Part shown: piece after piece, positions 47,480-57,700 of the stretch
How positions within the stretch are numbered: position 1 is the stretch's first letter
Layout: each line of letters starts with the position of its first letter
Assembly (NCBI GenBank): GCA_020403455.1
Contig: JADBXP010000011.1
Coordinates: 32,022-96,021 of the forward strand
Length of the DNA stretch: 64,000 nucleotides
Origin: Chitinophagaceae bacterium
GTDB lineage: Bacteria > Bacteroidota > Bacteroidia > Chitinophagales > Chitinophagaceae
Direction: 5' to 3'
The notes under the pieces: model-generated
Told to the model about the DNA's origin: nothing
Seen by the model: only the letters and a program-made list of their open reading frames with translations
The model's database searches: none
Position numbers and translations under genes: made by a program

Positions 47480-48070
47480 ATGAACAGTTCTGAAAAAAAA
47501 GGCCTTTTAAAAATGATAGTAAAATTCATTCACAAAGAGATAGACGAGGAAGCCCTCGACTACTTTGCAGAGGGAATGACTGAAAAAACTATTGAGAAAA
47601 ATAGTACTTTTATTTCTACCACAAAAATTCACAACGAAATTGGTTTTATAGCAAAAGGCCTGCTAAGAGGATTTTACATAGACGACAAAGGCAGAGAGAT
47701 CAATACAAGGTTCATAGGAGAGATGAATTTTGCTACTCATTATAAAGCATTTATTTGCCGCGAACCCAGTAAATACTGCTTTCAAGCAGTTGAAAAATGT
47801 GAATTGCTGTGCTTTGATTATAATTTCATTCAAACCTGCTTTCGTTTGTATCCCGGACTGGAAAAGTTTGGAAGACTTATGGCTGAAGCAATAATCAAAA
47901 AAATGGACGCCAGATTAGAATCGCAGCAGTTTGATGACGCCGAAAAAAGGTACAAAGATTTTTTACAGGAATACCCAGATCTTCACAATCGTTTAACGTT
48001 AGAGCACATTGCGAGCTATATACGTGTAACAAGACCTGCGCTGAGCAGGATAAGGGGCAAGAAATCGTAA
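47480..48070 (+). CDS. Crp/Fnr-family transcriptional regulator
   Basis: A 196-residue regulator with an N-terminal cyclic-nucleotide-binding-like barrel (about 30-115, with EIGFIAKGLLRGFYIDDKGR) and a short C-terminal helix-turn-helix ending in HIASYIRVTRPALSRIRGKK, as in many Bacteroidota Crp-like proteins. No iron-sulfur cysteine cluster is seen at the N-terminus, so it is not an Fnr-type oxygen sensor. The ATG at 47480 is chosen; a TTG in frame lies 9 bases earlier. It is followed after 63 bases by the TonB-dependent receptor gene, which it may control. Confidence 0.9.
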   Translation: MNSSEKKGLLKMIVKFIHKEIDEEALDYFAEGMTEKTIEKNSTFISTTKIHNEIGFIAKGLLRGFYIDDKGREINTRFIGEMNFATHYKAFICREPSKYCFQAVEKCELLCFDYNFIQTCFRLYPGLEKFGRLMAEAIIKKMDARLESQQFDDAEKRYKDFLQEYPDLHNRLTLEHIASYIRVTRPALSRIRGKKS

Positions 48071-48133
48071 CATAGGTTACCAATTTTTCTTCCAGCGGAT
48101 TAGAATTTTGTGCCATAATTCAAACTGAAAAAT

Positions 48134-50557
48134 ATGGCAACAAAAGCAAAATGGTATTTTCTGTTTCTTTTACTACCTGGTTTTATTGTAGCGAGTGGCC
48201 AGAAAGTAACCTTGTCGGGATACATTAAGGACAGCTCAACTAATGAATTCCTTATTGGGGCTACCATACAAGTAGTCAACTCTCCAACAGGAGTGTCTTC
48301 CAATGCTTATGGTTTTTATTCCTTACAGTTAGAAAAAGGTTCAACAAAAATTCAGGTAAATTTTATAGGCTATGAACCTAAACTAATAACTGTCAATGTA
48401 ACAAAAAATACTCAACAAGACATTACCCTTACACTTCAAAACCAAACTTTAAAAGAAGTTGTCGTTTCAAATTCAAAAAATAATAAACGAATTTTTAGTA
48501 GCAGTATGTCTACTGAAAAACTATCAGCGAGAGAAATAAAACAAATTCCCATGGTTTTGGGGGAAGCTGATGTTATCAAAGCGATACAATTGTTACCAGG
48601 AATATCGTCACCCAATGAAGGATCAGGTGGTTTTAATGTAAGGGGTGGATCGGCAGACCAAAATCTTATTTTACTCGATGAAGCAATAGTGTACAATCCA
48701 TCACATTTATTTGGATTCTTCTCTGTTTTCAATGCAGAAGCATTAAAAGATGCCACCATTTATAAAGGTGGTATTCCATCAAAATTCGGTGGAAGACTGT
48801 CTTCGGTACTAGATATCAGGATGAGAGAAGGAAGCAATAAAAAATTTGCAGGTACCGGAGGTATAGGCTTATTATCCAGCCGCATCACACTGGAGACACC
48901 ACTTGGAAAAGTATATGAAAACGGGGCAAATGGATCTATGTTACTTTCAGCCAGGAGATCTTATGCAGATATTTTTTTACCACTTGTCTCAGATACAAGT
49001 ATTAATCGAAATAAACTTTATTTCTATGATCTGAACTTTAGAAGTAATTATCGCCTTTCAGAGAAAGACAGGATATTTCTTTCCGGATACTTTGGGAGAG
49101 ATAGAATTGACGTTAGAAATGGCTTTGGCAATTCCTGGGGGAATAGTACCGGAACACTAAGATGGAATCACCTGTTTAACTCCAAACTATTCATGAATGT
49201 GAGTGCCATTTATTCTAATTACGATTATGAAATCAAGTTCTATCCAGGTAACAGTTTTATGTGGAAATCTTCCCTTTCCAATTTAAATGCAAAAGTTGAT
49301 TTTGACTATTACGCAAATGATAAACATAAATTGAATTTTGGTCTGGGGTCTATTTACTACACATTTAACCCGGGAAGTATTTCACCTTTCGGTTCAAGAT
49401 CTACGGTAGTTCCATCCAATAACCCATTAAAATATGCTATAGAAAACCATGCCTATCTGCAAGATGATTATAAAGTATCGAACAAGTTAAGTATGATGTT
49501 TGGGATTAGGGTGTCACATTTTGCTCAATTAGCAAATGAGCCTATCCCCAATTATGTCAATGGGGCTCCCCTGGTATTTAATCCAGCAATCAACAATTAT
49601 CAGAGTGGAACAGTAGCATCTTTCAATACCTATGCAAAAAATACTTTACTGAATAATTCATTTGGTTTTGAACCACGACTGAGTTTGAATTATTTGATCA
49701 ATGAATCAGCGAGTCTGAAAGCAGGATACAACCGAATGTACCAGTATATCCACTTGTTGTCAACAGCCACTTCACCAACTCCGCTGGATATCTACACGCC
49801 AAGTTCTTCTTTCATAAAGCCACAAATAGCCGACCAACTTGCAGTTGGGTTTTTCAAAAACCTGAACAACAGTCAATATGAATTAAGTATTGAGGCTTAC
49901 TACAAATGGATGCAAAATCAATTTGATTTCATTGACGGCGCATCACCACTGCTCAATAACTCGCCCGAAACAATTTTGCTGAATGGATCGGCCAGAGCCT
50001 ATGGACTCGAAATGATGATTAAAAAGAGTGAGGGTAATTTAACGGGTTGGATCAGCTACACACTTTCTAAAGCAGAAAGAAGAACACCCGGCATCAATGG
50101 TGGTAGGGGGATTAACAATGGCCAGTATTATGTAACCAACTATGACAAACCACATAATCTGGCAGTAACGGGGAACTATCAATTGAATAAAAGATGGAGC
50201 ATTTCCGCCAACTTCATTTTCCAATCCGGAAGACCGATTACCTATCCGGAATCGAAATATACATTTAATGGATTATCTGTTCCGGAATACAGTGATCGCA
50301 ATGCCTATCGACTACCTGCCTATCACAGATTAGACATTTCTGCTACCCTGAAAGGAAAAGAGAATAAAAAGTATAAAAGACAATGGGTCTTTGGTATCTA
50401 TAACTTATACAATCGACAAAATGCTGCTAATATAACATTCAGAGAAGAAGTAACCACTACACCCAATAACTACGAAGTAGGTACCGGAGTAAACAATGCG
50501 TACCGACTTACTTTCTTTGGAATTATTCCCAGTGTCACTTACGAATTTAAATTTTAA
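48134..50557 (+). CDS. TonB-dependent receptor with CarboxypepD_reg-like domain (copy 1)
   Basis: An outer-membrane transporter of 807 residues. Order of parts: signal peptide (to about 22, GFIVASGQ), carboxypeptidase-regulatory-like beta-sandwich (25-108, VTLSGYIKDSSTNEFLIGAT), plug domain (about 125-240, LPGISSPNEGSGGFNVRGGS and DEAIVYNPSHLFGFFSVFN), then a 22-strand barrel ending in VTYEFKF with the terminal phenylalanine needed for BAM assembly. It is the shorter, non-SusC kind. It overlaps no gene and is followed after 4 bases by a DUF4249 lipoprotein. The pair recurs at 60.4-63.5 kb. A promoter-like GAATTTTG lies at 48103-48110. Substrate unknown. Confidence 0.93.
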   Translation: MATKAKWYFLFLLLPGFIVASGQKVTLSGYIKDSSTNEFLIGATIQVVNSPTGVSSNAYGFYSLQLEKGSTKIQVNFIGYEPKLITVNVTKNTQQDITLTLQNQTLKEVVVSNSKNNKRIFSSSMSTEKLSAREIKQIPMVLGEADVIKAIQLLPGISSPNEGSGGFNVRGGSADQNLILLDEAIVYNPSHLFGFFSVFNAEALKDATIYKGGIPSKFGGRLSSVLDIRMREGSNKKFAGTGGIGLLSSRITLETPLGKVYENGANGSMLLSARRSYADIFLPLVSDTSINRNKLYFYDLNFRSNYRLSEKDRIFLSGYFGRDRIDVRNGFGNSWGNSTGTLRWNHLFNSKLFMNVSAIYSNYDYEIKFYPGNSFMWKSSLSNLNAKVDFDYYANDKHKLNFGLGSIYYTFNPGSISPFGSRSTVVPSNNPLKYAIENHAYLQDDYKVSNKLSMMFGIRVSHFAQLANEPIPNYVNGAPLVFNPAINNYQSGTVASFNTYAKNTLLNNSFGFEPRLSLNYLINESASLKAGYNRMYQYIHLLSTATSPTPLDIYTPSSSFIKPQIADQLAVGFFKNLNNSQYELSIEAYYKWMQNQFDFIDGASPLLNNSPETILLNGSARAYGLEMMIKKSEGNLTGWISYTLSKAERRTPGINGGRGINNGQYYVTNYDKPHNLAVTGNYQLNKRWSISANFIFQSGRPITYPESKYTFNGLSVPEYSDRNAYRLPAYHRLDISATLKGKENKKYKRQWVFGIYNLYNRQNAANITFREEVTTTPNNYEVGTGVNNAYRLTFFGIIPSVTYEFKF

Positions 50558-50561
50558 AGCC

Positions 50562-51407
50562 ATGAAAAAAACATTTAACATCTTACGCTCATTGATTGCA
50601 CTGATTTGCCTCAACTCCTGCGAAAAAGTAATCAACCTGGATCTTAAAAACAATACTCCTAAACTGGTCGTTGAGGGCAATATACTTCTGGGATTAGATA
50701 CTTTAATTGAACGTCAGGAAATAAAATTGTCAAGTTCTGCAAACTATACGGGCAATGTGTTTCCTGTTGCAGTCACCAATGCAACTGTAAAAGTAAAAGA
50801 GGGTGCCAACACCTATGATTTTTCCCATGTTGGAAACGGTATTTATAGAAGTAACTTCAGAGGTCAGATTAACCGTGTTTATCAACTTATGATCACATAC
50901 GACGGTGATACATATGAAGGAATAGAAACACTTAAAAATGGACCAAAACTTGATAGCCTCTCGATAGTTTATCAAGACGGTGCTTTTGGTGATGATGGGG
51001 GGGATTTCGTTGCCATCAATACCAAAGATCCTGCAGATCAGAAAAATTTCTACATGTGGAGATTATTGATCAACAATGAATTTTTAATGAACCCTACCCC
51101 CGGCAACAGATACCGTTCTATACAAAAAGATGAATTTTTCAACGGACAACCACTTTTCAAGTACATACCTTCCGATGAGTTTCCCGTAAAGAAGGGAGAC
51201 TTCGTACAAATGCAGCAATTCAATTTGTCGGAGCAAATGTATAATTACTATTTCTCCATCTTTAATTTAACTGCCGCCTCCTCTATTACGGGTGATGTAC
51301 CGCCGGGGAAAATTCTGGGCAACGTACTAAATATAACTAATCCGAAAAAAAATGCCCTGGGCTATTTCGGGGCATGTAGTATCTCCATAAAATCTAAACA
51401 ATTATAA
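50562..51407 (+). CDS. DUF4249 lipoprotein (copy 1)
   Basis: A 281-residue lipoprotein with lipobox cysteine C20 (ICLNSC) followed by EKVINLDLKNNTPKLVVEGN, the typical DUF4249 opening, and then beta-rich sequence including VYQLMITYDGDTYEGIE. The frame can be extended upstream into the receptor gene, but only the ATG at 50562 gives a lipoprotein signal. It follows the TonB-dependent receptor by 4 bases and is surely co-transcribed. DUF4249 proteins commonly follow receptors of this type in Bacteroidota; a role as surface or periplasmic partner, analogous to SusD beside SusC, is inferred and not shown. Confidence 0.88.
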   Translation: MKKTFNILRSLIALICLNSCEKVINLDLKNNTPKLVVEGNILLGLDTLIERQEIKLSSSANYTGNVFPVAVTNATVKVKEGANTYDFSHVGNGIYRSNFRGQINRVYQLMITYDGDTYEGIETLKNGPKLDSLSIVYQDGAFGDDGGDFVAINTKDPADQKNFYMWRLLINNEFLMNPTPGNRYRSIQKDEFFNGQPLFKYIPSDEFPVKKGDFVQMQQFNLSEQMYNYYFSIFNLTAASSITGDVPPGKILGNVLNITNPKKNALGYFGACSISIKSKQL

Positions 51408-51480
51408 CAAAAGGGATTGAATTTCAAGCTAGAGCTGTTCTTCGATGCCCATTTTCATCAATTGATAAAAAAATTTGGAA

Positions 51481-51499
51481 AAATGAACAGCGTTCATTT
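51481..51499. promoter_or_regulatory. Predicted TetR operator (autoregulation)
   Basis: AAATGAAC-AGC-GTTCATTT is a perfect eight-base inverted repeat with a three-base spacer, 22 bases before the TetR start codon and overlapping a promoter-like TATTTTG (51499-51505). A closely similar site precedes the pump operon. Confidence 0.65.
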
Positions 51500-51520
51500 A
51501 TTTTGCACCTAAAGGATTGC

Positions 51521-52132
51521 ATGTCTATAATTGAACGCAAAAAGAGAGAAAAGGAGGAAATGCGCAGAACGATTCTGGATGCAGCCAAAGAGATATTCCT
51601 TGAGAAAGGATTTCGGAGCGCAAGCATTCGAAATATTGCGGAAAAAATAGAATACAGTCCGGGCACCATCTACCTCTATTTTGATGACAAAGACGCCATT
51701 TTTCATGCCTTACATGAAGATGGATTCCAAAGGATGCTGGCTATGATGCAACCACTCCAACATGTGGCGGATCCAATGGAGAGACTAGTGGCCATGGGTA
51801 GAGTATATATGGAGTTTGCCTATAATAATAAGGAACTCTATGACCTGATGTTCATTATGGAAGCACCAATCCTGGCAGAAGCCAACCGAGCCAGATGGGA
51901 GATGGGAGATCGAACACTCAATTTCTTAAAGCAAGTGTTGATCGAATGTCAGGACAAAGGCCATTTCAGTGGGATGAACATCGATTATCTCTCCTATACC
52001 ATTTGGTCTGCCCTGCATGGCATGTGCGCACTTTACTGCAGAAACCGATGCCAGGCATACGAACATGTGAAAGATACCGACCTGCTGAAAAATGGTATGG
52101 ACTATTTTGTTTCAATAATCCTAAAAGCCTGA
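51521..52132 (+). CDS. TetR/AcrR-family transcriptional regulator
   Basis: A 203-residue regulator. The N-terminal helix-turn-helix (about 10-60) is clear: ILDAAKEIFLEKGFRSASIR followed by NIAEKIEYSPGTIYLYFDDK. The C-terminal ligand domain is of the usual length and all helical. The ATG at 51521 is chosen over one at 51503 because the family starts a few residues before the first helix. It lies directly before the TolC-MFP-RND genes and is flanked by two similar palindromes, one before itself and one before the pump operon, so it probably represses both until an inducing compound is bound. Confidence 0.93.
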   Translation: MSIIERKKREKEEMRRTILDAAKEIFLEKGFRSASIRNIAEKIEYSPGTIYLYFDDKDAIFHALHEDGFQRMLAMMQPLQHVADPMERLVAMGRVYMEFAYNNKELYDLMFIMEAPILAEANRARWEMGDRTLNFLKQVLIECQDKGHFSGMNIDYLSYTIWSALHGMCALYCRNRCQAYEHVKDTDLLKNGMDYFVSIILKA

Positions 52133-52146
52133 TTTTTTTTGACCAT

Positions 52147-52165
52147 TATTAAACACTGTTCATTA
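52147..52165. promoter_or_regulatory. Predicted TetR operator before the efflux operon
   Basis: TATTAAAC-ACT-GTTCATTA has the same three-base spacer and an almost identical right arm as the palindrome at 51481-51499 (right arm 7 of 8, left arm 5 of 8). It lies directly before a TATGTTTA box (52173-52180), in the -33 region of the likely pump-operon promoter. Confidence 0.55.
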
Positions 52166-52326
52166 TATTTTATATGTTTATTCTTGATCAATTTTTCTTG
52201 CCACAGAGCCTTACCGCCGCACAATTTCACCAACCAATGCAGTCCCAATATGAACATAAACCGAATGAAAATACGCTTGTCAAACAGCCTGTTCCTGTTC
52301 CCCTTCACCATAAAGTAGCGATTACC

Positions 52327-53688
52327 ATGATAGCAAGTAGAAAAAACGTATTGACATCTTTGCTTTTATTGATGTTGAGCGCATCTGTTGATGCCCAAAC
52401 AGTGCTGGATCAATACATCGCAGACGCCTTTAATAATAATCTCGTATTGAAGGAGAAAAAAATTGCATTGGACAAAAGTTTACTGGCCATCAAAGAGGCC
52501 CGTAGTCTTTTTTTACCAACTACCTGGTTTGAAACTCAGTACACACTGGCACAGGGTGGACGAACCATCAACATACCCATTGGCGATCTGCTGAACCCTG
52601 TTTACAATACGCTGAACCAGTTGACCTCCTCCTCGCGTTTTCCGACGGTTCAAAATGTAAATGAACAATTTCTTCCCAATAACTTTTATGATGTTCGGAT
52701 CAAAACCACCATGCCACTGATCAACCCAGACATCAGCATCAATAGGAATATAAAGCAGCAGGAGGTTCAGCTGAAAGAAAATGATGTTCTCATCTACAAA
52801 AGAGAACTGGCTAAAGAAATCAAACAGGCCTACTATAATTACTTGATGAGCGAACAGGCTGTGAGTATCCTGGAAGGGTCACTTGAGCTCGTACAACAAA
52901 ATCTGAGACTCAATCAGTCTTTGTTAAGCAATGGCAAGGGTTTACCGGCTTATGTTACGCGGTCCGAAAGCGAAGTGCTGAATGTTGAAAATCAGTTGCT
53001 TTCTGCCAGGAACAGTGTACAAAATGCATCCGCCTATTTTAACTTCTTGCTGAACAAGCCTCTGAAAGAAAAAATAGTTCGGGAGGAAACAGAAAATGTT
53101 GACACCCAATTACAAACAATTCTTGCGGCAGAGAGTAACATCAATCAACGGGAGGAATTGAAATCCATTGGCCTGGCAAGCGCAATAACGGGTAATGTAT
53201 TAAAGATGAATCAATCTTTTGGTAAGCCCCGCCTGAATGCTTTTCTGGATCTGGCGTCACAGGGTTTTGATTTTAAGGTAAATCGAAGTTCATTTTTCTA
53301 CTTGGCAGGAATCCAGCTACAATTCCCCATCTACACCGGAAAACGAAACCTGACAAAAATTACACAGACCCAGTATGATTTACAGGGCCTCCGACTTAAC
53401 ATGGAACAAGTACAACAGCAATTACAACTCGCTGCATTGCAGTCAGGGAACAATGCCAGAAATGCTTACAATGCTTACCGATCTCAACTCAAGCAACAGG
53501 TGTCCGCTGCTCAATACTTCAAGCTGATGGACCGAGGCTTTAAAGAGGGAGTGAACAGCTTCATTGAATTTCTGGATGCCCGAAACCAATTGACATCATC
53601 CCAACTCCAGCTCAATATCAGCAAGTACAGGTTTCTTGCCGGTTTGGCTGAATATGAACGTCAAACCGCCGGATACCAAATTCGCTAA
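52327..53688 (+). CDS. TolC-family outer-membrane efflux protein
   Basis: The outer-membrane channel of an RND pump. With the start at 52327 the protein has 453 residues and a normal signal peptide (MIASRKNVLTSLLLLMLSAS, then VDAQT); the frame is open to 52174, but the first 51 residues there look like untranslated leader. Two repeats of the helical-barrel motif are visible, with glutamine- and leucine-rich segments such as EQAVSILEGSLELVQQNLRL and GVNSFIEFLDARNQLTSSQL. It is the first gene of an operon with the periplasmic adaptor (45 bases) and pump. Length is typical for Bacteroidota TolC proteins. Confidence 0.93.
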   Translation: MIASRKNVLTSLLLLMLSASVDAQTVLDQYIADAFNNNLVLKEKKIALDKSLLAIKEARSLFLPTTWFETQYTLAQGGRTINIPIGDLLNPVYNTLNQLTSSSRFPTVQNVNEQFLPNNFYDVRIKTTMPLINPDISINRNIKQQEVQLKENDVLIYKRELAKEIKQAYYNYLMSEQAVSILEGSLELVQQNLRLNQSLLSNGKGLPAYVTRSESEVLNVENQLLSARNSVQNASAYFNFLLNKPLKEKIVREETENVDTQLQTILAAESNINQREELKSIGLASAITGNVLKMNQSFGKPRLNAFLDLASQGFDFKVNRSSFFYLAGIQLQFPIYTGKRNLTKITQTQYDLQGLRLNMEQVQQQLQLAALQSGNNARNAYNAYRSQLKQQVSAAQYFKLMDRGFKEGVNSFIEFLDARNQLTSSQLQLNISKYRFLAGLAEYERQTAGYQIR

Positions 53689-53733
53689 TTAACAATCAAC
53701 CTACCATCTTCCATTTAATATAACTACAGCTTT

Positions 53734-54777
53734 ATGAAAGGACTATTTATCTGCACATCCGCTTTCCTATTGCTTTCTGCCTGCGCTGAAAAAAAACCAG
53801 AGGTAAAAGAAAGCAAAGTCAGTCAAACGATACCTGTAAAAATTGCATCCATTGATGTTTCCGACAGGCAAAATCAGATCATGACTTCCGGACTGATCTC
53901 TACTGAAAATGAGGCCCGCCTCTCTTTTAAAATCGGTGGAGTAATACAAAACATCCCGGTAAAAGAAGGTCAGAAAGTACAAAAAGGGCAATTATTGGCA
54001 GTATTAAACAATACAGAGATTGGAGCTCAGGTTCAACAGGCTGAACTAGCCCTGGAAAAAGCCCAACGCGATTATACCAGAGCAACCAACCTCTATAAAG
54101 ACAGCGTAATAACCCTAGAGCAATTACAGAATAGTAAGACCGGACTGGAGTTAAGCAAGCAAAGTCTTCAGCAAGTATTATTTAACCGACAATACGCATC
54201 CATCTATGCCCCTGCTGATGGCTTTATTGTAAAAAAACTTCTAAACATAGGTGAGGTAACCGGTGCTGGTTCTCCTGTTTTGGTGATGGGCCTATTGGGA
54301 AATAGCAGCAGATGGGTTCTCCGTACCGGTGTATCTGACAAACAATGGGCAATGATAGAAACAGGCAATAAAGCAAAAGTAACCACTGATGCTTATCCGG
54401 GGAGATTGTTTGCAGCGACGGTGACCAAAAAGGCATTGGCAGCAGATGCAACCAGCGGATCTTTTGAGATTGAAATGGTCATTGAAATGAAAGATGCACA
54501 ACCTGCTGTAGGTATGTTTGGCAAAGCCATCATCACACCAACAAAATCAATGAAGGGAGTTAGTATTCCCTATGAGGCTTTACTTGAAGCAAATGGCCAA
54601 AAAGGTTTCGTTTTTGTAACCAATGATCAAAAAACGGTGCAACGGATAGAGATAACAATTGCATCATTTGACAACAATCGTGTCATTGTTTCATCGGGTC
54701 TGTCAGGCTACAATTTTGTTGTTGTATCCGGTAGTCCGTATCTAAAAGATGGCTCCGCAATTACCATTACCCAATAA
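53734..54777 (+). CDS. RND efflux periplasmic adaptor (membrane fusion protein) lipoprotein
   Basis: A 347-residue lipoprotein with lipobox LLLSAC (C17). The half-motifs of the lipoyl-like domain are SFKIGGVIQNIPVKEGQKVQ (about 70-89) and FIVKKLLNIGEVTGAG (about 165-180), with a helical hairpin between (QVQQAELALEKAQRDYTRAT). A beta-barrel domain and membrane-proximal domain follow. It joins the inner-membrane pump to the TolC-type channel. Stop and next start are 10 bases apart. Being a lipoprotein, it should be held in the inner membrane by lipid rather than by a helix. Confidence 0.94.
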   Translation: MKGLFICTSAFLLLSACAEKKPEVKESKVSQTIPVKIASIDVSDRQNQIMTSGLISTENEARLSFKIGGVIQNIPVKEGQKVQKGQLLAVLNNTEIGAQVQQAELALEKAQRDYTRATNLYKDSVITLEQLQNSKTGLELSKQSLQQVLFNRQYASIYAPADGFIVKKLLNIGEVTGAGSPVLVMGLLGNSSRWVLRTGVSDKQWAMIETGNKAKVTTDAYPGRLFAATVTKKALAADATSGSFEIEMVIEMKDAQPAVGMFGKAIITPTKSMKGVSIPYEALLEANGQKGFVFVTNDQKTVQRIEITIASFDNNRVIVSSGLSGYNFVVVSGSPYLKDGSAITITQ

Positions 54778-54787
54778 GCAATAAATC

Positions 54788-57700
54788 ATGAACTCAACTT
54801 CATTTTTTGTCAAGAACTGGCAATTCACACTGGTACTCTTCTTAATGGTGATTGTGGTAAGCACAACGACAATGCTTTCCATGCCGAGAGCAGAGGATCC
54901 GGAAATAAACCCGCCTCAATTTCCCATCATTGTTGTATACCCCGGTACTAGTCCGATTGACATGGAAGAGTTGGTAGTGAAGCCAATAGAAAAGAGACTA
55001 AGCGAACTAGAAAATCTAAAAAGGATAAAAACAGTTATCAAAGACGGGGTAGCGGAAATACTGGTTGAATATAAATACTCAAGTAATGTTAACGATAAGT
55101 ACCAGGAGTTGGTCAGGGAAGTAAATTCTATCAGAGATCAGTTGCCACAGGACATCTACAGTCTGGAAATTCGAAAAGTAACACCTACCGATGTTAGTGT
55201 GCTACAACTTGGGCTCGTTTCAGAAAATGCCTCAGAGGAAAGATTAAAATTTTATGCTGAAAAGTTAAAAGAAAAATTAGAAAAGATTCCTAGCCTAAAG
55301 AAAGTCGAATACCATGGGGTGCCCGATCAGCAAGTTCGCATTGACCTGAATACCGATAAAATTGCTCAGTTGCGCATTCCATTGAATTATATCATAGGAA
55401 GCATACAAAGTGAAGCTGCAAATATACCTGCAGGAAGTATTAGGGCCGGAAGCAAAATTTTTAATGTAAAAACGAGTGGTAAATATAAAAATATAGAAGA
55501 AATAGAGAATACGGTAGTTTATTCAGCGATGGGAAAAACAGTTGTTCTCAAAGATCTTGCTAACGTTTCATTTCAATATGAAGAACAAAAACATTTTATA
55601 CGACTAAATGGACACAGAGCAACACTGGTAACAGCTGCACAAAAAAGTGGTGAAAATATAGCAAGAACCCAACAATCTTACCTACCCGTTATAGATGAAT
55701 TTAAAATTACTTTACCCAAAAACATCCAACTGGTACACAACTTTGACCAAGCCGAAAACGTGGGGAGAAGATTGAGCGGACTAGGAATTGACTTTATCAT
55801 AGCCATTGGATTGGTACTTATCACTCTCCTACCCTTAGGTTGGCGAGCTGCATTGATTGTGATGGTTGCCATTCCACTTTCGTTGGGTTTGGGGGTAGTA
55901 TCCCTGAATTTCATGGGATTCTCGTTGAACCAATTAAGCATAGTGGGTTTGGTAGTTGCCCTGGGATTGTTGGTAGATGATAGCATTGTAGTAGTTGAAA
56001 ACATTGAACGTTGGCTAAGAGAAGGACATAGCAAAGAATTTGCTGCTATCGAGGCAACCAAACAAATAACATTAGCAGTGGTGGGAACAACTGCCACCCT
56101 CGCCATTGCTTTTATGCCGCTGGCACTCCTGCCGGAAGGATCCGGCGAATTCATCCGATCTCTGCCTTTGGCAGTTATCTCATCGGTGATTGCCTCGCTG
56201 ATCGTTTCCCTCACCATTATACCTTTCCTTTCTAGTCATATACTTACAACTCATCAACATCCGGAGGGAAATATTTTTCTTCGGGCTTTGAAAAAAATCA
56301 TAAGTGGCAGCTATACCCGGTTGCTCAATTTTTCATTGAAAAATCCCATTACAACTTTAATTGCCGCATTTGGGCTATTTGCAGGCTCGTTGGGACTCTT
56401 CGGTATGATTGGGTTCCGTTTATTCCCCACTTCAGAAAAACCACAATTCCTAGTTAACATCAATATGTCTCTACAAAGTAATCTGGAAACAACAGATGCT
56501 TTGGCGAAACAAGTAGAAAGTACATTGCTCAATGAACCCCAGGTAGAATTTGTAACCACAAATATTGGAAAAGGAAATCCACGAATTTATTACAATGAAA
56601 TTCCTGTCAACGAGAAAAGTGATTATGCCCAACTCTTTGTTCAGCTAAAAAAAGAGACTAATCCAGTGATGAAAAAAAATCTCATTGAGCGCTTCAGGAA
56701 AGAATTCCTGAAAATTCCGGGTGCCCGCATAGAAGTAAAGGATTTTGAGCAGGGCCCACCTGTAGAAGCGCCGGTTGCCATACGCGTGAGTGGTGACAAT
56801 CTTGATACATTGAGAAAGATGGCATCTAATGTCAAATCGATGCTAGCTGCTATACCGGGCACTATTTATATCAATGATGAGGTGGATGTGCTTAAAAGTG
56901 ACCTGAGGGTACAGATCAATACAGAAAAAGCGAGAAGTCTTGGTATACAGACTGCTGAAATTGACCGAACCATCAGAATGGCAATCAGTGGAATAGAATT
57001 GGCGAAATTCAGCAATGAACAAGGTGATGACTATACCATTGTGCTCAACACACCAAGAGACCGATATGCTACAGTAGAAACCTTCAACAATATCTTTATC
57101 AACAATGCAGGGGGAATGTCAATCCCCCTCAATCAGCTTGCGAATATATCTTTCGAAACCTCACCGGGTGTCATCAAACACCTGAATAAAAAAAGATATG
57201 TGGTTGTAACCTCTTATACAGACAAGGGTGTATTGGCCCAACAGATCAATGAAACATTCAAAGAAAAAATGAAAAGTATCCAACTGCCTCTGGGATATGA
57301 AATGCAAATTGCCGGGGAAGCAGAAAGTGAGCAAGAGGCATTTGGCGGTGGTTTCTTGACCGTGATCATTGCTACAATTTTTCTTTTTATCATGGTTTTG
57401 ATTTTGGAATTTAAAACATTCAAAAGTACGCTGATAGTACTGAGTGTAATTCCATTGGGCATCATTGGTGGAGTAACCATGCTATGGTTAAGTGGTAATC
57501 CTATGAGTTTCGTAGCCATCATTGGATTTATTGGACTGGCAGGGGTCGAGGTGAAAAACTCAATTTTGCTGGTAGATTTTACCAATCAATTGCGCGAACA
57601 GGGAGTGCCCCTACAACAGGCTATCCGAGAGGCAGGGGAATTACGTTTTCTTCCCATAGTACTTACGAGTTTAACAGCAATCGGCGGATTAATTCCTATT

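Noticed and set aside
55678..56217. 179-residue minus-strand frame.
   Set aside because: Antisense shadow of the RND pump gene, whose helices and proton-relay residues are intact.
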